From the NCBI GenBank assembly GCA_947627135.1, contig CANQUV010000015.1, forward strand, positions 1 to 64,000: a DNA stretch of 64,000 nt, read 5' to 3'. The notes under the pieces are model-generated. The model was not told where the DNA came from. It saw nothing but the letters and a program-made list of their open reading frames with translations, and made no database searches. This stretch comes from an uncultured Clostridia bacterium (GTDB lineage Bacteria > Bacillota > Clostridia > Oscillospirales > Acutalibacteraceae). The translations under genes were made by a program, and so were the position numbers. Below are positions 50,452 to 59,480 of the stretch, piece after piece (position 1 is the stretch's first letter; every line of letters starts with the position of its first letter).

Positions 50452-51363
50452 GTGGATTTTAACCAAATAAATTGTTTTATTTCAGTAGCAAAAACACTTA
50501 ATTTTTCAGAAGCTGCAAGGCAAAATTTTGTATCACAGTCAACAGTAAGCAGATATGTAAGCGAGCTTGAAAAAGAATTCGGGGTAAAGCTTTTTACAAG
50601 AAATCACAGAGATGTTATGCTTACAAATGAGGGTAAAACACTGCTTCCTTATGCAATAGAGATAACTAATTCACTTCAAAAGGCAAAATCAGTTATTCAA
50701 AGAATGAATAAAGGCGGCATGGGAAAGATATCAATAACCTTTGACGCTGTATCCGGAGCATTTGCACAAAAGTGTTTAAAAAGGTTTTCAAAATTATACC
50801 CTGATATTGCCGTTGAAATAACAGAAATATCAGGAAGGGAGAATATTCAGACTCTTTCAGATACTGCATACGATTTTCATTTTATGTTAAGGGATATGCT
50901 CCCCGAAAATGATGAGCTTGACTCAATTGTAACACATAAAGATACATTAAGCTTGATCGTTCCCAAAGATTATAAGGAAATGGGAAGAAGTATGCAATAT
51001 TTGCAAAACGAAAAATTTATTCTTCTTTCAGAGAATATAAGTCCAATATTATACATGGAAATAATGGATATATTTAGAACCTGTCATTTATCGCCTAATA
51101 TAAGTACCTATGATAGTGTAAAGGCAATTTTAATAGCAGTAGGAGCAGGGTTGGGAATTACCATACTTCCAACACAGCTTACAAAGATTCAGATGTGTGA
51201 AAATGTTAAAATTTTAACCATTGATACCTTTGAAACAGACATATCCTATGTCATGTCATACAGAAAAGATTTTTCTAATCCAGCGGCATCATTGTTTTTG
51301 AATATTGTGAAAGACATAACCAAAAATAAAGATTTAGAAAAAGATGAGGAATATGCATTGTAA
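50452..51363 (+). CDS. LysR-family transcriptional regulator
   Basis: 303 residues from a GTG at 50452 behind GGAG; an ATG 30 bases upstream lacks a ribosome site. The winged helix-turn-helix is VDFNQINCFISVAKTLNFSEAARQNFVSQSTVSRYVSELE. An effector-binding domain follows (GAGLGITILPTQL near the end). LysR proteins usually control the divergent neighbour, here the fabF/adenylation operon, and may recognise the TACCATAATTATGGTA palindrome. Confidence 0.93.
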   Translation: MDFNQINCFISVAKTLNFSEAARQNFVSQSTVSRYVSELEKEFGVKLFTRNHRDVMLTNEGKTLLPYAIEITNSLQKAKSVIQRMNKGGMGKISITFDAVSGAFAQKCLKRFSKLYPDIAVEITEISGRENIQTLSDTAYDFHFMLRDMLPENDELDSIVTHKDTLSLIVPKDYKEMGRSMQYLQNEKFILLSENISPILYMEIMDIFRTCHLSPNISTYDSVKAILIAVGAGLGITILPTQLTKIQMCENVKILTIDTFETDISYVMSYRKDFSNPAASLFLNIVKDITKNKDLEKDEEYAL

Positions 51364-51447
51364 TTTAATGAGGATTGTTGAAAAATACGTTGAATAAAAT
51401 TTTTAAAATTAACCTATTCCGATAAAGCGAATATATGAGAATTTTTA

Positions 51448-51560
51448 TTTTTTATTTGGGTTTTGCCGACACTGTCGGTGACAAAGGGGTTTTCGCCCTT
51501 TGAACCATGGTCGCTTTTTGAAAAAGCAACGCAAAAACTTTTACTTTTTTGATTTTCTTT
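51448..51560 (-). repeat. Intergenic hairpin repeat, copy 3
   Basis: On the minus strand AAAAGTAAAAGTTTTTGCG is followed by three hairpins: GCTTTTT-CA-AAAAGC, AAGGGCGAAAACCCCTT and CCGACAGTGTCGG. Spacing and order match the copy at 29787-29880. The gap 51364-51641 holds nothing else but the hydrogenase terminator. Confidence 0.65.
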
Positions 51561-51592
51561 ATTTAAAATACATATTCCTAAATAATATATAC

Positions 51593-51627
51593 AAAAAAGG
51601 TGCAGTTCATTTAAACTGCACCTTTTT
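51593..51627 (-). terminator. Terminator of the hydrogenase operon
   Basis: AAAAGGTGCAGTT and AACTGCACCTTTT arms with a T run on the minus strand, 14 bases after the stop. Confidence 0.8.
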
Positions 51628-51641
51628 GTTATTTATAAGTA

Positions 51642-53375
51642 TTAATACTTACCTCTGTTTACATAAGTTGTATGAAGAAGTTTATGAGCCTTTTCTTTAC
51701 CGGGAGCCTCAAAATACTCATCATAAACAGTTTTGATAACAGGACTTTCGTTACTGCTTCTGAACTCACAATTTTTATCGTAGTCGTAAATTGCTTTTGA
51801 GCGAATTGCCTTGATATCAACATTGTTGAGTACGGTATCGCTTTGAATTGGCTGACCTCCGCCGTTTATACAACCGCCGGGACATGCCATAATCTCAACC
51901 ATCTGATAATCAGCTTCACCTTTTTTGATTTTTTCAATAAGGTTTTTAGCATTTGCTAAACCGGAAGTTACTGCAACTTTAATCTCAACGCCTGCAACAT
52001 TATAAGTTGCTTCTCTTACTTGTTCAGGACCTCTTACTTCGGTAAAATCAACTTTCTCAAAGTTTCCGTCGAGCATTCTTGCAGCAGTTCTCAAAGCAGC
52101 CTCAAGCACACCGCCTGTTGCACCGAATATTGCGCCGCCGCCTGTTGCTTTGTTAAACGGAGCGTCGTAATCTTCGTCATCCATATCAGCAAGGTCAATG
52201 CCTGCGCCTTTAATCATTTTAGCAAGCTCTCTTGTTGTTATTGCAACATCAACATCGTCAAAATTCTGACTGCGTAGTTCTTCACGGGAAGCTTCAAATT
52301 TTTTAGCAGTACATGGAATAACACTAACAACGAATAATTTTTCAGGGTCAATATTATACTTTTCAGCATAATAGCTCTTTAATACAGCACCGAACATTCC
52401 CTGAGGTGATTTACATGTTGAAAGATGGGGGATAAGTTCAGGATAATAATGTTCAACAAACTTAACCCAACCGGGGCAGCATGATGTGAACATAGGAAGT
52501 GTTTTATTGTTTTTAATTCTATCAACAAGCTCTGAAGCCTCTTCAAGAATTGTAAGGTCAGCTGTAAAGTCCATGTTAAATACTTTAACGTCGCCGAGTC
52601 TTCTGATAGCAGAAACCATTTTGCCTTCAACATTTGTTCCGATAGGCATACCGAAGCTTTCGCCTAATGTAGCCTTAATAGAGGGAGCAGTATAGAAAAC
52701 TACTTGCTTATCAGGATCAGCAATTGCATCCCAAACCTTGTCGATCTGATTTTTTTCTGTAAGAGCACCAACAGGACAGCTTACAACACACTGACCGCAG
52801 CCAACGCAGGGAGAATCTCCCAGACCTTTTTCAAAGGCACAGCCGATATGCTTTTTAAAACCTCTGCGAATTGGTCCGATAACTGAAACAGCCTGAACTT
52901 TTTTGCAAGTTGCAACGCATCTCATACACTGGATACATTTATTGTTATCACGAACAATGTAAGGAGATTCGTCAATATCATAAATTGGTTCGTCAGAATT
53001 AAATCTGTCTTCATCAACACCGTATTCAAGAGAAAGTCTTTGAAGCTCACAGTTATGACTGCGTTCGCAGGAAAGACATTTTTTGTTATGAGTTGAAAGA
53101 AGGAGTTCAAGAGTAGTTTTTCTTGAAGCTCTTACTTTAGGAGTATTAGTCAAAACCTCCATACCCTCTTCAACAGGATATACGCAAGCGGCAGTAAGAC
53201 CCTTGCGGCCTTTTACCTCAACAACACAAACTCTGCAGGAACCGATACAGTTTATATCCTTCAGATAACAAAGGGAAGGAATATCAATTTTAGCAGCCTT
53301 TGCGGCCTGAAGAATCGTATAGCCTTTAGGAACTTCCACAGGAATTCCGTTAATTTTTAAATTTACCATATCCAT
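51642..53375 (-). CDS. hydA: [FeFe] hydrogenase catalytic subunit (HydA type, NAD-linked multimeric)
   Basis: 577 residues from the ATG at 53375 behind AAGGAGGG. Order: a 2Fe-2S domain (SLCYLKDINCIGSCRVC), a His/Cys cluster site (HNKKCLSCERSHNC), two 4Fe-4S sites (CIQCMRCVATC, CVGCGQCVVSCP) and the H-cluster domain with TSCCPGWVKF, VIPCTAKKFEA and MACPGGCINGGGQP. It interconverts protons and H2. With the NuoF- and NuoE-like subunits just upstream it forms a HydABC-type complex that couples H2 formation to NADH and probably ferredoxin. Cytosolic. Confidence 0.96.
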   Translation of the reverse strand: MDMVNLKINGIPVEVPKGYTILQAAKAAKIDIPSLCYLKDINCIGSCRVCVVEVKGRKGLTAACVYPVEEGMEVLTNTPKVRASRKTTLELLLSTHNKKCLSCERSHNCELQRLSLEYGVDEDRFNSDEPIYDIDESPYIVRDNNKCIQCMRCVATCKKVQAVSVIGPIRRGFKKHIGCAFEKGLGDSPCVGCGQCVVSCPVGALTEKNQIDKVWDAIADPDKQVVFYTAPSIKATLGESFGMPIGTNVEGKMVSAIRRLGDVKVFNMDFTADLTILEEASELVDRIKNNKTLPMFTSCCPGWVKFVEHYYPELIPHLSTCKSPQGMFGAVLKSYYAEKYNIDPEKLFVVSVIPCTAKKFEASREELRSQNFDDVDVAITTRELAKMIKGAGIDLADMDDEDYDAPFNKATGGGAIFGATGGVLEAALRTAARMLDGNFEKVDFTEVRGPEQVREATYNVAGVEIKVAVTSGLANAKNLIEKIKKGEADYQMVEIMACPGGCINGGGQPIQSDTVLNNVDIKAIRSKAIYDYDKNCEFRSSNESPVIKTVYDEYFEAPGKEKAHKLLHTTYVNRGKY

Positions 53376-53388
53376 TGAAAATCCCTCC

Positions 53389-55281
53389 TTATTTAGTAAT
53401 AACAGCATTAAATTTACAGTTCTGTAAGCAGAGACCGCATTTTATGCACTTATCTTGATCAATAATATGGGGTTGTTTAACAGTACCGGAAATTGCACCA
53501 ACAGGACAGTTTCTCGCACAAAGTGTACAGCCTTTACATTTATCAGCAACGATTTCATACTTTGTAAGAGCCTTACATACACCGGCAGGACAAGTTTTGT
53601 CTTGAATATGGGCAAGATACTCATCCTTAAAGTAATTCAATGTAGATAAAACAGGGTTAGGAGCTGTTTGTCCCAGAGCGCAAAGGGAAGAGGACTGCAT
53701 GTGATTAGCAAGTTCATAAATTTTATCAAGATCTTCCATTTCGCCTTTACCAGATGTGATTTTGTCCAGAACCTGAAGAAGTCTTCTTGTACCGACTCTG
53801 CAAGGCGTACATTTTCCGCAGCTTTCGTCAACGGTAAATTCAAGATAGAATTTAGAAATGTCAACCATACAGGTGTCTTCATCAAGAATAATCATTCCGC
53901 CTGAACCCATCATTGAGCCTAGAGCCAAGAGACTGTCATAATCGATAGGAGTGTCGATATGCTCTGCAGGGATACATCCGCCGGAAGGACCGCCTGTCTG
54001 AGCAGCCTTGAATTTTTTGCCGTTAGGAATACCGCCGCCGATTTCTTCAACGATTTCACGAAGTGTAGTACCCATAGGAATTTCTACAAGACCGACATTT
54101 GTGATTTTACCGCCAAGGGCAAATACTTTTGTTCCGGGGCTTCCGGGAGTACCGATCGATTTAAACCAATCGCTTCCTTTTAAGATAATTTGAGCAATAT
54201 TTGCGTAAGTTTCAACATTATTTAAAACGGTAGGCTTGCCGAAAAGACCTTTAACGGCAGGGAACGGAGGACGAGGACGAGGCTCACCTCTGTTACCTTC
54301 AATAGAGGTCATAAGAGCAGTTTCCTCACCGCATACGAACGCACCGGCGCCAAGTCTGATTTCCATATCAAAATCAAAGCCTGAACCGAAAATATTTTTG
54401 CCTAAAAAGCCGTATTCCTTAGCCTGTTCAATAGCTATCTGCAATCTCTGAACAGCAATAGGATACTCTGCTCTAACATATACAAAGCCTTTGTTTGCTC
54501 CGATAGCATAGCCTGCAATAGTCATAGCTTCAATAATACACTGTGGGTCACCCTCAAGGATAGAACGGTCCATAAAAGCACCGGGATCGCCTTCGTCGGC
54601 ATTACAGCAAACATACTTAACATCGCTTTGGCTTGCCTTTGCAAAAGACCATTTTCTGCCTGTGGGGAATCCGCCGCCGCCTCTGCCACGTAATCCTGAA
54701 TTTAAAACTTCATTTATAACATCGTCAGGGGTCATTTCTGTAAGAACTTTAGCAAGAGCCTGATAACCGTCTTCTGCTATGTATTCTTCAATATTTTCAG
54801 GGTCAATAACACCGCAGTTTCTAAGAGCAACTCTCATTTGCTTTCTGTAAAAGTCCGTTTCTGAAAGAGAAAGTATAGAACCGTCTGCATGAACAGTTTC
54901 ACTGTAAAGCAAATCTTTTACAACATTACCATCTTTAAGGTGTTCTTTTACAATTCTTTCAACACCCTCGGGAGTAGCCTGAGAATAGAAAGAACCTTCA
55001 GGATAAACAATCATAATCGGACCTAAAGAACAAAGACCGAAGCATCCTGTTCTTACAACAAGAATTTCATCTTCAAGTCCGTTATCTTTAAGAGCTTTGT
55101 CAAGGGCCGCTAATACTTTTTTGCTTCCTGAAGAAGTACAGCCTGTACCGCCGCATACAAGTACCTGTTTGCGATAACCGGTTTCTTTAGCAAGCTTTTC
55201 GCCCTCTTCGGCAACTAATTTACGAACGGCAACAATTTGTTCATGAGCTTTTTTAATTTCGTTAAGCTTTTCTAATGTCAT
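53389..55281 (-). CDS. hydB: NuoF-like NADH-binding subunit of the hydrogenase (HydB)
   Basis: 630 residues. An N-terminal thioredoxin-like 2Fe-2S domain (CGGTGCTSSGSKK ... TGCFGLC), the NuoF core with the FMN/NADH region GRGGGGFPTGRKW and CNADEGDPGAFMDR, the 4Fe-4S site ESCGKCTPCRVGTRR and a C-terminal double ferredoxin (CKGCTLCARNCP, CIKCGLCLQNCK). This is the HydB layout of electron-bifurcating hydrogenases. Its start overlaps the hydC stop; hydA follows after 13 bases. Confidence 0.95.
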   Translation of the reverse strand: MTLEKLNEIKKAHEQIVAVRKLVAEEGEKLAKETGYRKQVLVCGGTGCTSSGSKKVLAALDKALKDNGLEDEILVVRTGCFGLCSLGPIMIVYPEGSFYSQATPEGVERIVKEHLKDGNVVKDLLYSETVHADGSILSLSETDFYRKQMRVALRNCGVIDPENIEEYIAEDGYQALAKVLTEMTPDDVINEVLNSGLRGRGGGGFPTGRKWSFAKASQSDVKYVCCNADEGDPGAFMDRSILEGDPQCIIEAMTIAGYAIGANKGFVYVRAEYPIAVQRLQIAIEQAKEYGFLGKNIFGSGFDFDMEIRLGAGAFVCGEETALMTSIEGNRGEPRPRPPFPAVKGLFGKPTVLNNVETYANIAQIILKGSDWFKSIGTPGSPGTKVFALGGKITNVGLVEIPMGTTLREIVEEIGGGIPNGKKFKAAQTGGPSGGCIPAEHIDTPIDYDSLLALGSMMGSGGMIILDEDTCMVDISKFYLEFTVDESCGKCTPCRVGTRRLLQVLDKITSGKGEMEDLDKIYELANHMQSSSLCALGQTAPNPVLSTLNYFKDEYLAHIQDKTCPAGVCKALTKYEIVADKCKGCTLCARNCPVGAISGTVKQPHIIDQDKCIKCGLCLQNCKFNAVITK

Positions 55282-55790
55282 TATGCGTTGTCCCCTTCCT
55301 TTATATATTTATCTAAAATACCATCAATCATATCAGGGGTCAGTTTACCGTAAACTTCATCGTCGATCATCATAACCGGTGCAAGTCCGCAGGCACCTAC
55401 ACAACGGCATGAATCAATAGAGAAAAGACCATCCGGCGTACATTCACCGCTTTTAATTCCAAGTTTGGTCTCTAATTTCTCCAAAATTTTATCAGCACCT
55501 TTTACATAGCATGCTGTGCCAAGACAGACGCTGATTCTGTGTTTTCCCTTAGGAGTAAGGCTAAATTGTGAGTAAAAGGTTGCAACTCCGTAAACTTCAC
55601 TTAATGATACATCAAGTCCGTCAGCAACCATTTGCTGAACTTCAATAGGAAGATATCCGTAAATACCCTGAGCTTCCTGTAAAACAGGCAACAGAGCACC
55701 GGGCATATCTTTGTGCTTGCTGATTACTTCATCAAGCTTTTGCTTTTGTTCGGCAGTCCCTTTAAAAGCGTTAAGGGATGTTTCTGTCAT
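55281..55790 (-). CDS. hydC: NuoE-like 2Fe-2S subunit of the hydrogenase (HydC)
   Basis: 169 residues from the ATG at 55790 behind GGAGG. The thioredoxin-like 2Fe-2S fold is seen in VYGVATFYSQFSLTPKGKH, CLGTACYVKGAD and CRCVGACGLAPVMMID, giving four cluster cysteines. It relays electrons in the HydABC complex. First gene of the operon, with a promoter at 55836-55864. Confidence 0.94.
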   Translation of the reverse strand: MTETSLNAFKGTAEQKQKLDEVISKHKDMPGALLPVLQEAQGIYGYLPIEVQQMVADGLDVSLSEVYGVATFYSQFSLTPKGKHRISVCLGTACYVKGADKILEKLETKLGIKSGECTPDGLFSIDSCRCVGACGLAPVMMIDDEVYGKLTPDMIDGILDKYIKEGDNA

Positions 55791-55835
55791 TAAAATTACC
55801 TCCAATACATTTTAATTAATTTAGGCATTGCCCTA

Positions 55836-55864
55836 ATTATACTATATTGTTTTTAATTTTACAA
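55836..55864 (-). promoter_or_regulatory. Promoter of the hydrogenase operon
   Basis: On the minus strand TTGTAA (55859-55864), 17 bases, TATAAT (55836-55841). Confidence 0.65.
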
Positions 55865-56158
55865 GAAAATTTGACAAAAAAATTAATGGAATTACATAAT
55901 ATATCTGTCATTGTTTAATGTAATTTTTGATTGTATTAAATAATTTTTCAAATTAAATTATATAAATTATTCTTTGTATATTCATAATAAACAATAAAAA
56001 TCAAAAAATTGTTAAAAATTTATCAAATGAAATGAATATATAATTAAAGTGTAAATTAAAGGAAATATAATTGTCTGAAAAATTCAAAAACCTGTCTGCA
56101 TAAATCTATGCAGACAGGCTGTCTTTAATGATATTTTAAATTATAAAATTTGGAAAAA
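55865..56158. other. Gene-free AT-rich stretch upstream of the hydrogenase
   Basis: I see no coding frame or RNA here beyond the terminator at 56091-56118, which serves the HAD gene. Confidence 0.5.
56091..56118 (-). terminator. Terminator of the nadA-mnmA-GNAT-HAD operon
   Basis: A perfect 12-base inverted repeat, CCTGTCTGCATA and TATGCAGACAGG, loop AATC; TTTTT follows on the minus strand. Confidence 0.8.
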
Positions 56159-56785
56159 TTAAAATGACAAATCATTTAATTTATCAATAAGCTCGCAAAA
56201 ACTGTTTATGTACGGTAAATTATCAGAAATATTTTCTTCATTTTCTCTGTTGAATTTTATGACTTTCATTCCTAAATTGGAGGCAGGTAATAGATTTTTC
56301 TCTCTGTCATCAATAAACAAGCAATTATAGGCTTTGGCATTTAATCTTTCAAGAGCTAATATGTATATATCTTTGTTTGGTTTTCTTAACTTGCATTCAC
56401 CGCTTATAATAAACTTATCTATCAATCTGTCCAAACCAAATTTTTTTCTTAAAAATAATGACCATTCATAAACATCGTTGGATAAAATCGCCAATTTGTA
56501 TTTTCCTTTTAACTTTTTTGCTGTTGGAATGAATTGTTTATCTATTCTTAATTTTGTATTTAAGTATTCTTCACAAGCTTTTTCGGTATTGCCGATATTC
56601 ATAAAATTCCAAAATTCATCAGAAGTAATTTTACCAAGACTTGCGTCCATATAACACTCGTTAATATACTCTTTTGAAATTTCAGGATTTTTCTCTCTTA
56701 TGAAAGGAACCAGTAAGTCATTTGTATCATCACCTACTGTATAGATAACTCCCATAGCGTCAAAAATAATCCATTTATCTTTCAT
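56159..56785 (-). CDS. HAD-superfamily hydrolase
   Basis: 208 residues. HAD motifs: WIIFDAMGVIY (motif I, with DAMG in place of the usual DxDG), LAILSND (motif II), a Lys in KLRKPNKDIY (motif III) and CLFIDDREKNL (motif IV). A helical cap sits between motifs I and II. The substitution of the second Asp of motif I by Met is unusual for phosphatases and could mean altered chemistry. Substrate unknown. Last gene after the damaged GNAT gene. Confidence 0.87.
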   Translation of the reverse strand: MKDKWIIFDAMGVIYTVGDDTNDLLVPFIREKNPEISKEYINECYMDASLGKITSDEFWNFMNIGNTEKACEEYLNTKLRIDKQFIPTAKKLKGKYKLAILSNDVYEWSLFLRKKFGLDRLIDKFIISGECKLRKPNKDIYILALERLNAKAYNCLFIDDREKNLLPASNLGMKVIKFNRENEENISDNLPYINSFCELIDKLNDLSF

Positions 56786-56797
56786 AATTTTTCCTCG

Positions 56798-57203
56798 TTA
56801 TAATTGTTTAGTCAATATAATTTCAAACGGATCTGGAGCTAACAAAAAACCTCCGATTACCTGATAGCCCAGCTTTATATAAAAATGCTGGCTGTATTCA
56901 TTTGATTGTGCAGATGTCAATACAGTATCAAATTTTATGGATTTCATTTCCTTTTCCCAATATTCAACAAGATATTTACCATATCCTTTATTACGGTAAT
57001 CTTTTAATATGTAAAGCATATTCATAAAAGGAGTATTGTCCCAGAAAAGAGTATATCTCAGCCATCCGATAAATATATTATTTTCCTTTGCAATTAATAT
57101 TCTTTTTAATTCTATTGCATTTTCTATTGCATTTTTTAACTCTTTTTTGCCGATGTGTTAATATTGTTATGTCCTGTGTTATTGCATAACGAATATTTAT
57201 ATC
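56798..57203 (-). pseudogene. GNAT acetyltransferase, frameshifted and without a start codon
   Basis: The C-terminal 75 residues are clear GNAT: MLYILKDYRNKGYGKYLVEY is the acetyl-CoA loop and FYIKLGYQVIGGF the last helix. The same frame extends upstream (HIGKKELKNAIE ... IGWLRYTLFWDNTPF) to a TAA with no start codon. A second frame gives INIRYAITQDIT beginning near an AGGAG at 57209-57213, again lacking a start. A one-base shift near 57150 would join them. Either the gene is dead or there are read errors. An internal ATG at 57025 would give only half a domain. Confidence 0.6.
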
Positions 57204-57233
57204 AAAAACTCCTGTCTTTATTATACCTGTTTA

Positions 57234-58313
57234 TTAATCTGTTGCTATTGTTCCTCCGCCTACAACAATATCTCCGTCATAAAGTACAACTGCCTGACCT
57301 TTTGATATGGCTCTTTGAGGCTGTTCAAATTCAATGTGCAGTCTGTTATTTTCAACCTGTTCAACAATTGCCCATTGTTCTTCCTGCTTATATCTTACCT
57401 TTGCTTTAACTCTTACAGGCTTTTCTATTTTGTCGCAGGTAATAAGGTTAATATCCTCGGCATACAGCTCTTTTGAATATAAAAGCTCGTTTTCTCCGAG
57501 AATTACCTGATTTTTTTTAAGGTCCTTTTTCATTACATACATAGGGTGGGGCAGAGCAAGTCCCAACCCTTTTCTTTGACCAATCGTATATCTGATAATT
57601 CCCTTATGTTCGCCTAATTTGTTTCCATGTGAATCTACAAAATCACCTTTTGGATATTTTTTGTCAGTGTATTCTTCAATAAACTTAGCGTAATCGCCAT
57701 TGGGAACAAAGCAGATGTCCTGACTGTCTTTTTTTCTTGAATTCACAAATCCCATTTTTTCTGCAATTTCTCTTGCGTGTACTTTTGTCATCTCGCCTAA
57801 AGGAAGTAATGTTTTTGAAAGCTGTTTCTGTGTTAATGAATAAAGAACATAACTTTGGTCTTTTGTAGTGTCAACAGCTTTTTTCAGCAAATATCTGCCC
57901 ATTTCATTATCGTAAAAGATTATACCGTAATGACCTGTAACTACATAATCACATTCAAGTTCTTCTGCTCTTTGCATTAATTTTTCAAATTTTAAAAATC
58001 TGTTGCAGTCAATGCAGGGGTTAGGTGTAGCCCCGTTTTCATAAGCACTGATAAATCTGTCTATGACCTTTTCTTTAAAATTATCTTTAAAGTTGAAAAC
58101 GTAATATGGTATATTAAGCTTATAAGCTACCGAACGGGCGTCATCAATATCGTTAAGTGAACAACAGGTTTTTTCTCTGCTTTCTCCAATATCGTCATTA
58201 TCAAAAAGTTTCATTGTTACGCCTATGGCGTCATAACCTTTTTGCTTTATTAGATAAGCGGCAACCGAGCTGTCAACTCCTCCGCTCATGGCAATAAGTG
58301 CTTTTTTACACAT
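57234..58313 (-). CDS. mnmA: tRNA 2-thiouridylase MnmA
   Basis: 359 residues. The PP-loop KALIAMSGGVDSSVAAYL binds ATP, the first catalytic Cys is in NPCIDCNRFLKF, the second in SQDICFVPNGD. RYTIGQRKGLGLALPHPMYV is a strong family segment. It sulfurates U34 of Lys, Glu and Gln tRNAs. The start lies two bases from the nadA stop, so the two are coupled. Confidence 0.96.
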   Translation of the reverse strand: MCKKALIAMSGGVDSSVAAYLIKQKGYDAIGVTMKLFDNDDIGESREKTCCSLNDIDDARSVAYKLNIPYYVFNFKDNFKEKVIDRFISAYENGATPNPCIDCNRFLKFEKLMQRAEELECDYVVTGHYGIIFYDNEMGRYLLKKAVDTTKDQSYVLYSLTQKQLSKTLLPLGEMTKVHAREIAEKMGFVNSRKKDSQDICFVPNGDYAKFIEEYTDKKYPKGDFVDSHGNKLGEHKGIIRYTIGQRKGLGLALPHPMYVMKKDLKKNQVILGENELLYSKELYAEDINLITCDKIEKPVRVKAKVRYKQEEQWAIVEQVENNRLHIEFEQPQRAISKGQAVVLYDGDIVVGGGTIATD

Positions 58314-58314
58314 T

Positions 58315-59229
58315 TTAACCCAGCCTTATCATTTCATCAATACAGCGTTTTGCGTCTGTAATCGTTTTATCATCAAGTAAAATTTTCTCTCCGCCTTTAC
58401 CACAGACACAGTTGTATAAATCCATAAGCGTTGTTGCTTTCATATTAGGACATATAAGTTTAAGCGATAAATAATGAAAACGCTTTTCGGGATACATATA
58501 CTGTAAATGCTCTGCAATACTTATTTCAGTTCCTATTATGAATTCCTTAGCATCGCTGTTTTTGGCAAATTCCATAATTCCTGATGTAGAGCCAACATAA
58601 TCGGCATATTCTACAACTTCCGGTGTGCATTCCGGATGTACCAAAAGTAAGGCCTCAGGATGAGCCTTTTTAGCCTTAATAACATCTTCTTTGTTTACAC
58701 ATGCGTGAATAGGGCAGCCTCCCGAAAGAAGTTTGAAATTTTTTTCAGGAACCTGTTTGGCTACATAAGCACCTAAATTGCAATCAGGAATAAATAAAAT
58801 TTTGTCATTATCAATTTTTTTACAAATTTTTACTGCCGAAGATGAAGTTACACAAACATCACAAATTGTTTTTAAATCAGATGTTGTGTTTATGTAAGCG
58901 ACAACTGTGTAATCGGGGAATTTTTCCTTTACCTGTGAAATCAGTTGTTTGTCCATTTGGTCGGCCATAGAACAGCCGGCTATCGGATTTGCGAGATATA
59001 CAGTTTTTTCAGGAGATAAAATTTTGCAAGTTTCTGCCATAAAGCGTACACCGCACATAATAATAGTCTTATTGTCAGTTTTTGATGCGTCAACGCTCAA
59101 TTTATAAGAATCACCTGTGTAATCGGCAACCTCAAGAATTTCTCTTGCCTGATAGCTGTGAGCAAGAATACAAATATCTTTTTCTTTTTTCAGTTTTATA
59201 ATATTATCCTGAATTTCCTTAATTGTCAT
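58315..59229 (-). CDS. nadA: Quinolinate synthase
   Basis: 304 residues. ICILAHSYQAREILEVADYTGDSYKLSVDASK and IIMCGVRFMAETCKIL are typical; the three cluster cysteines are in MCGVRFMAE, SGGCPIHACVN or nearby, and YNCVCGKGGEKI. It condenses iminoaspartate with dihydroxyacetone phosphate to make quinolinate for NAD. No nadB or nadC is next to it. The start follows a long AT-rich region; the ribosome site GGGGGAA is present. Confidence 0.95.
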   Translation of the reverse strand: MTIKEIQDNIIKLKKEKDICILAHSYQAREILEVADYTGDSYKLSVDASKTDNKTIIMCGVRFMAETCKILSPEKTVYLANPIAGCSMADQMDKQLISQVKEKFPDYTVVAYINTTSDLKTICDVCVTSSSAVKICKKIDNDKILFIPDCNLGAYVAKQVPEKNFKLLSGGCPIHACVNKEDVIKAKKAHPEALLLVHPECTPEVVEYADYVGSTSGIMEFAKNSDAKEFIIGTEISIAEHLQYMYPEKRFHYLSLKLICPNMKATTLMDLYNCVCGKGGEKILLDDKTITDAKRCIDEMIRLG

Positions 59230-59394
59230 AAAAATTCCCCCGAAAATATATAATATAAAAACTTTAGTAAATAAAAACTACAAATTTATTATTAAACATT
59301 ATACAGAGAAAAACAGCAACTTGCAATAGTTTATTTTATTTAAAAGAAAATTAATAAACAAATTTAAAAATATTAAAAAAATATTATAAAAAAC

Positions 59395-59423
59395 TTTACT
59401 TTTTAAAATTTATGTGTTAAAAT
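59395..59423 (+). promoter_or_regulatory. Promoter of the SPQTG surface-protein gene
   Basis: TTTACT (59395-59400), 17 bases, TAAAAT (59418-59423). Confidence 0.5.
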
Positions 59424-59480
59424 GTCGGTATAAAGTTGTATTATTTAAAATTAGTATGATATTTTTCGGAGGGAATTTAT

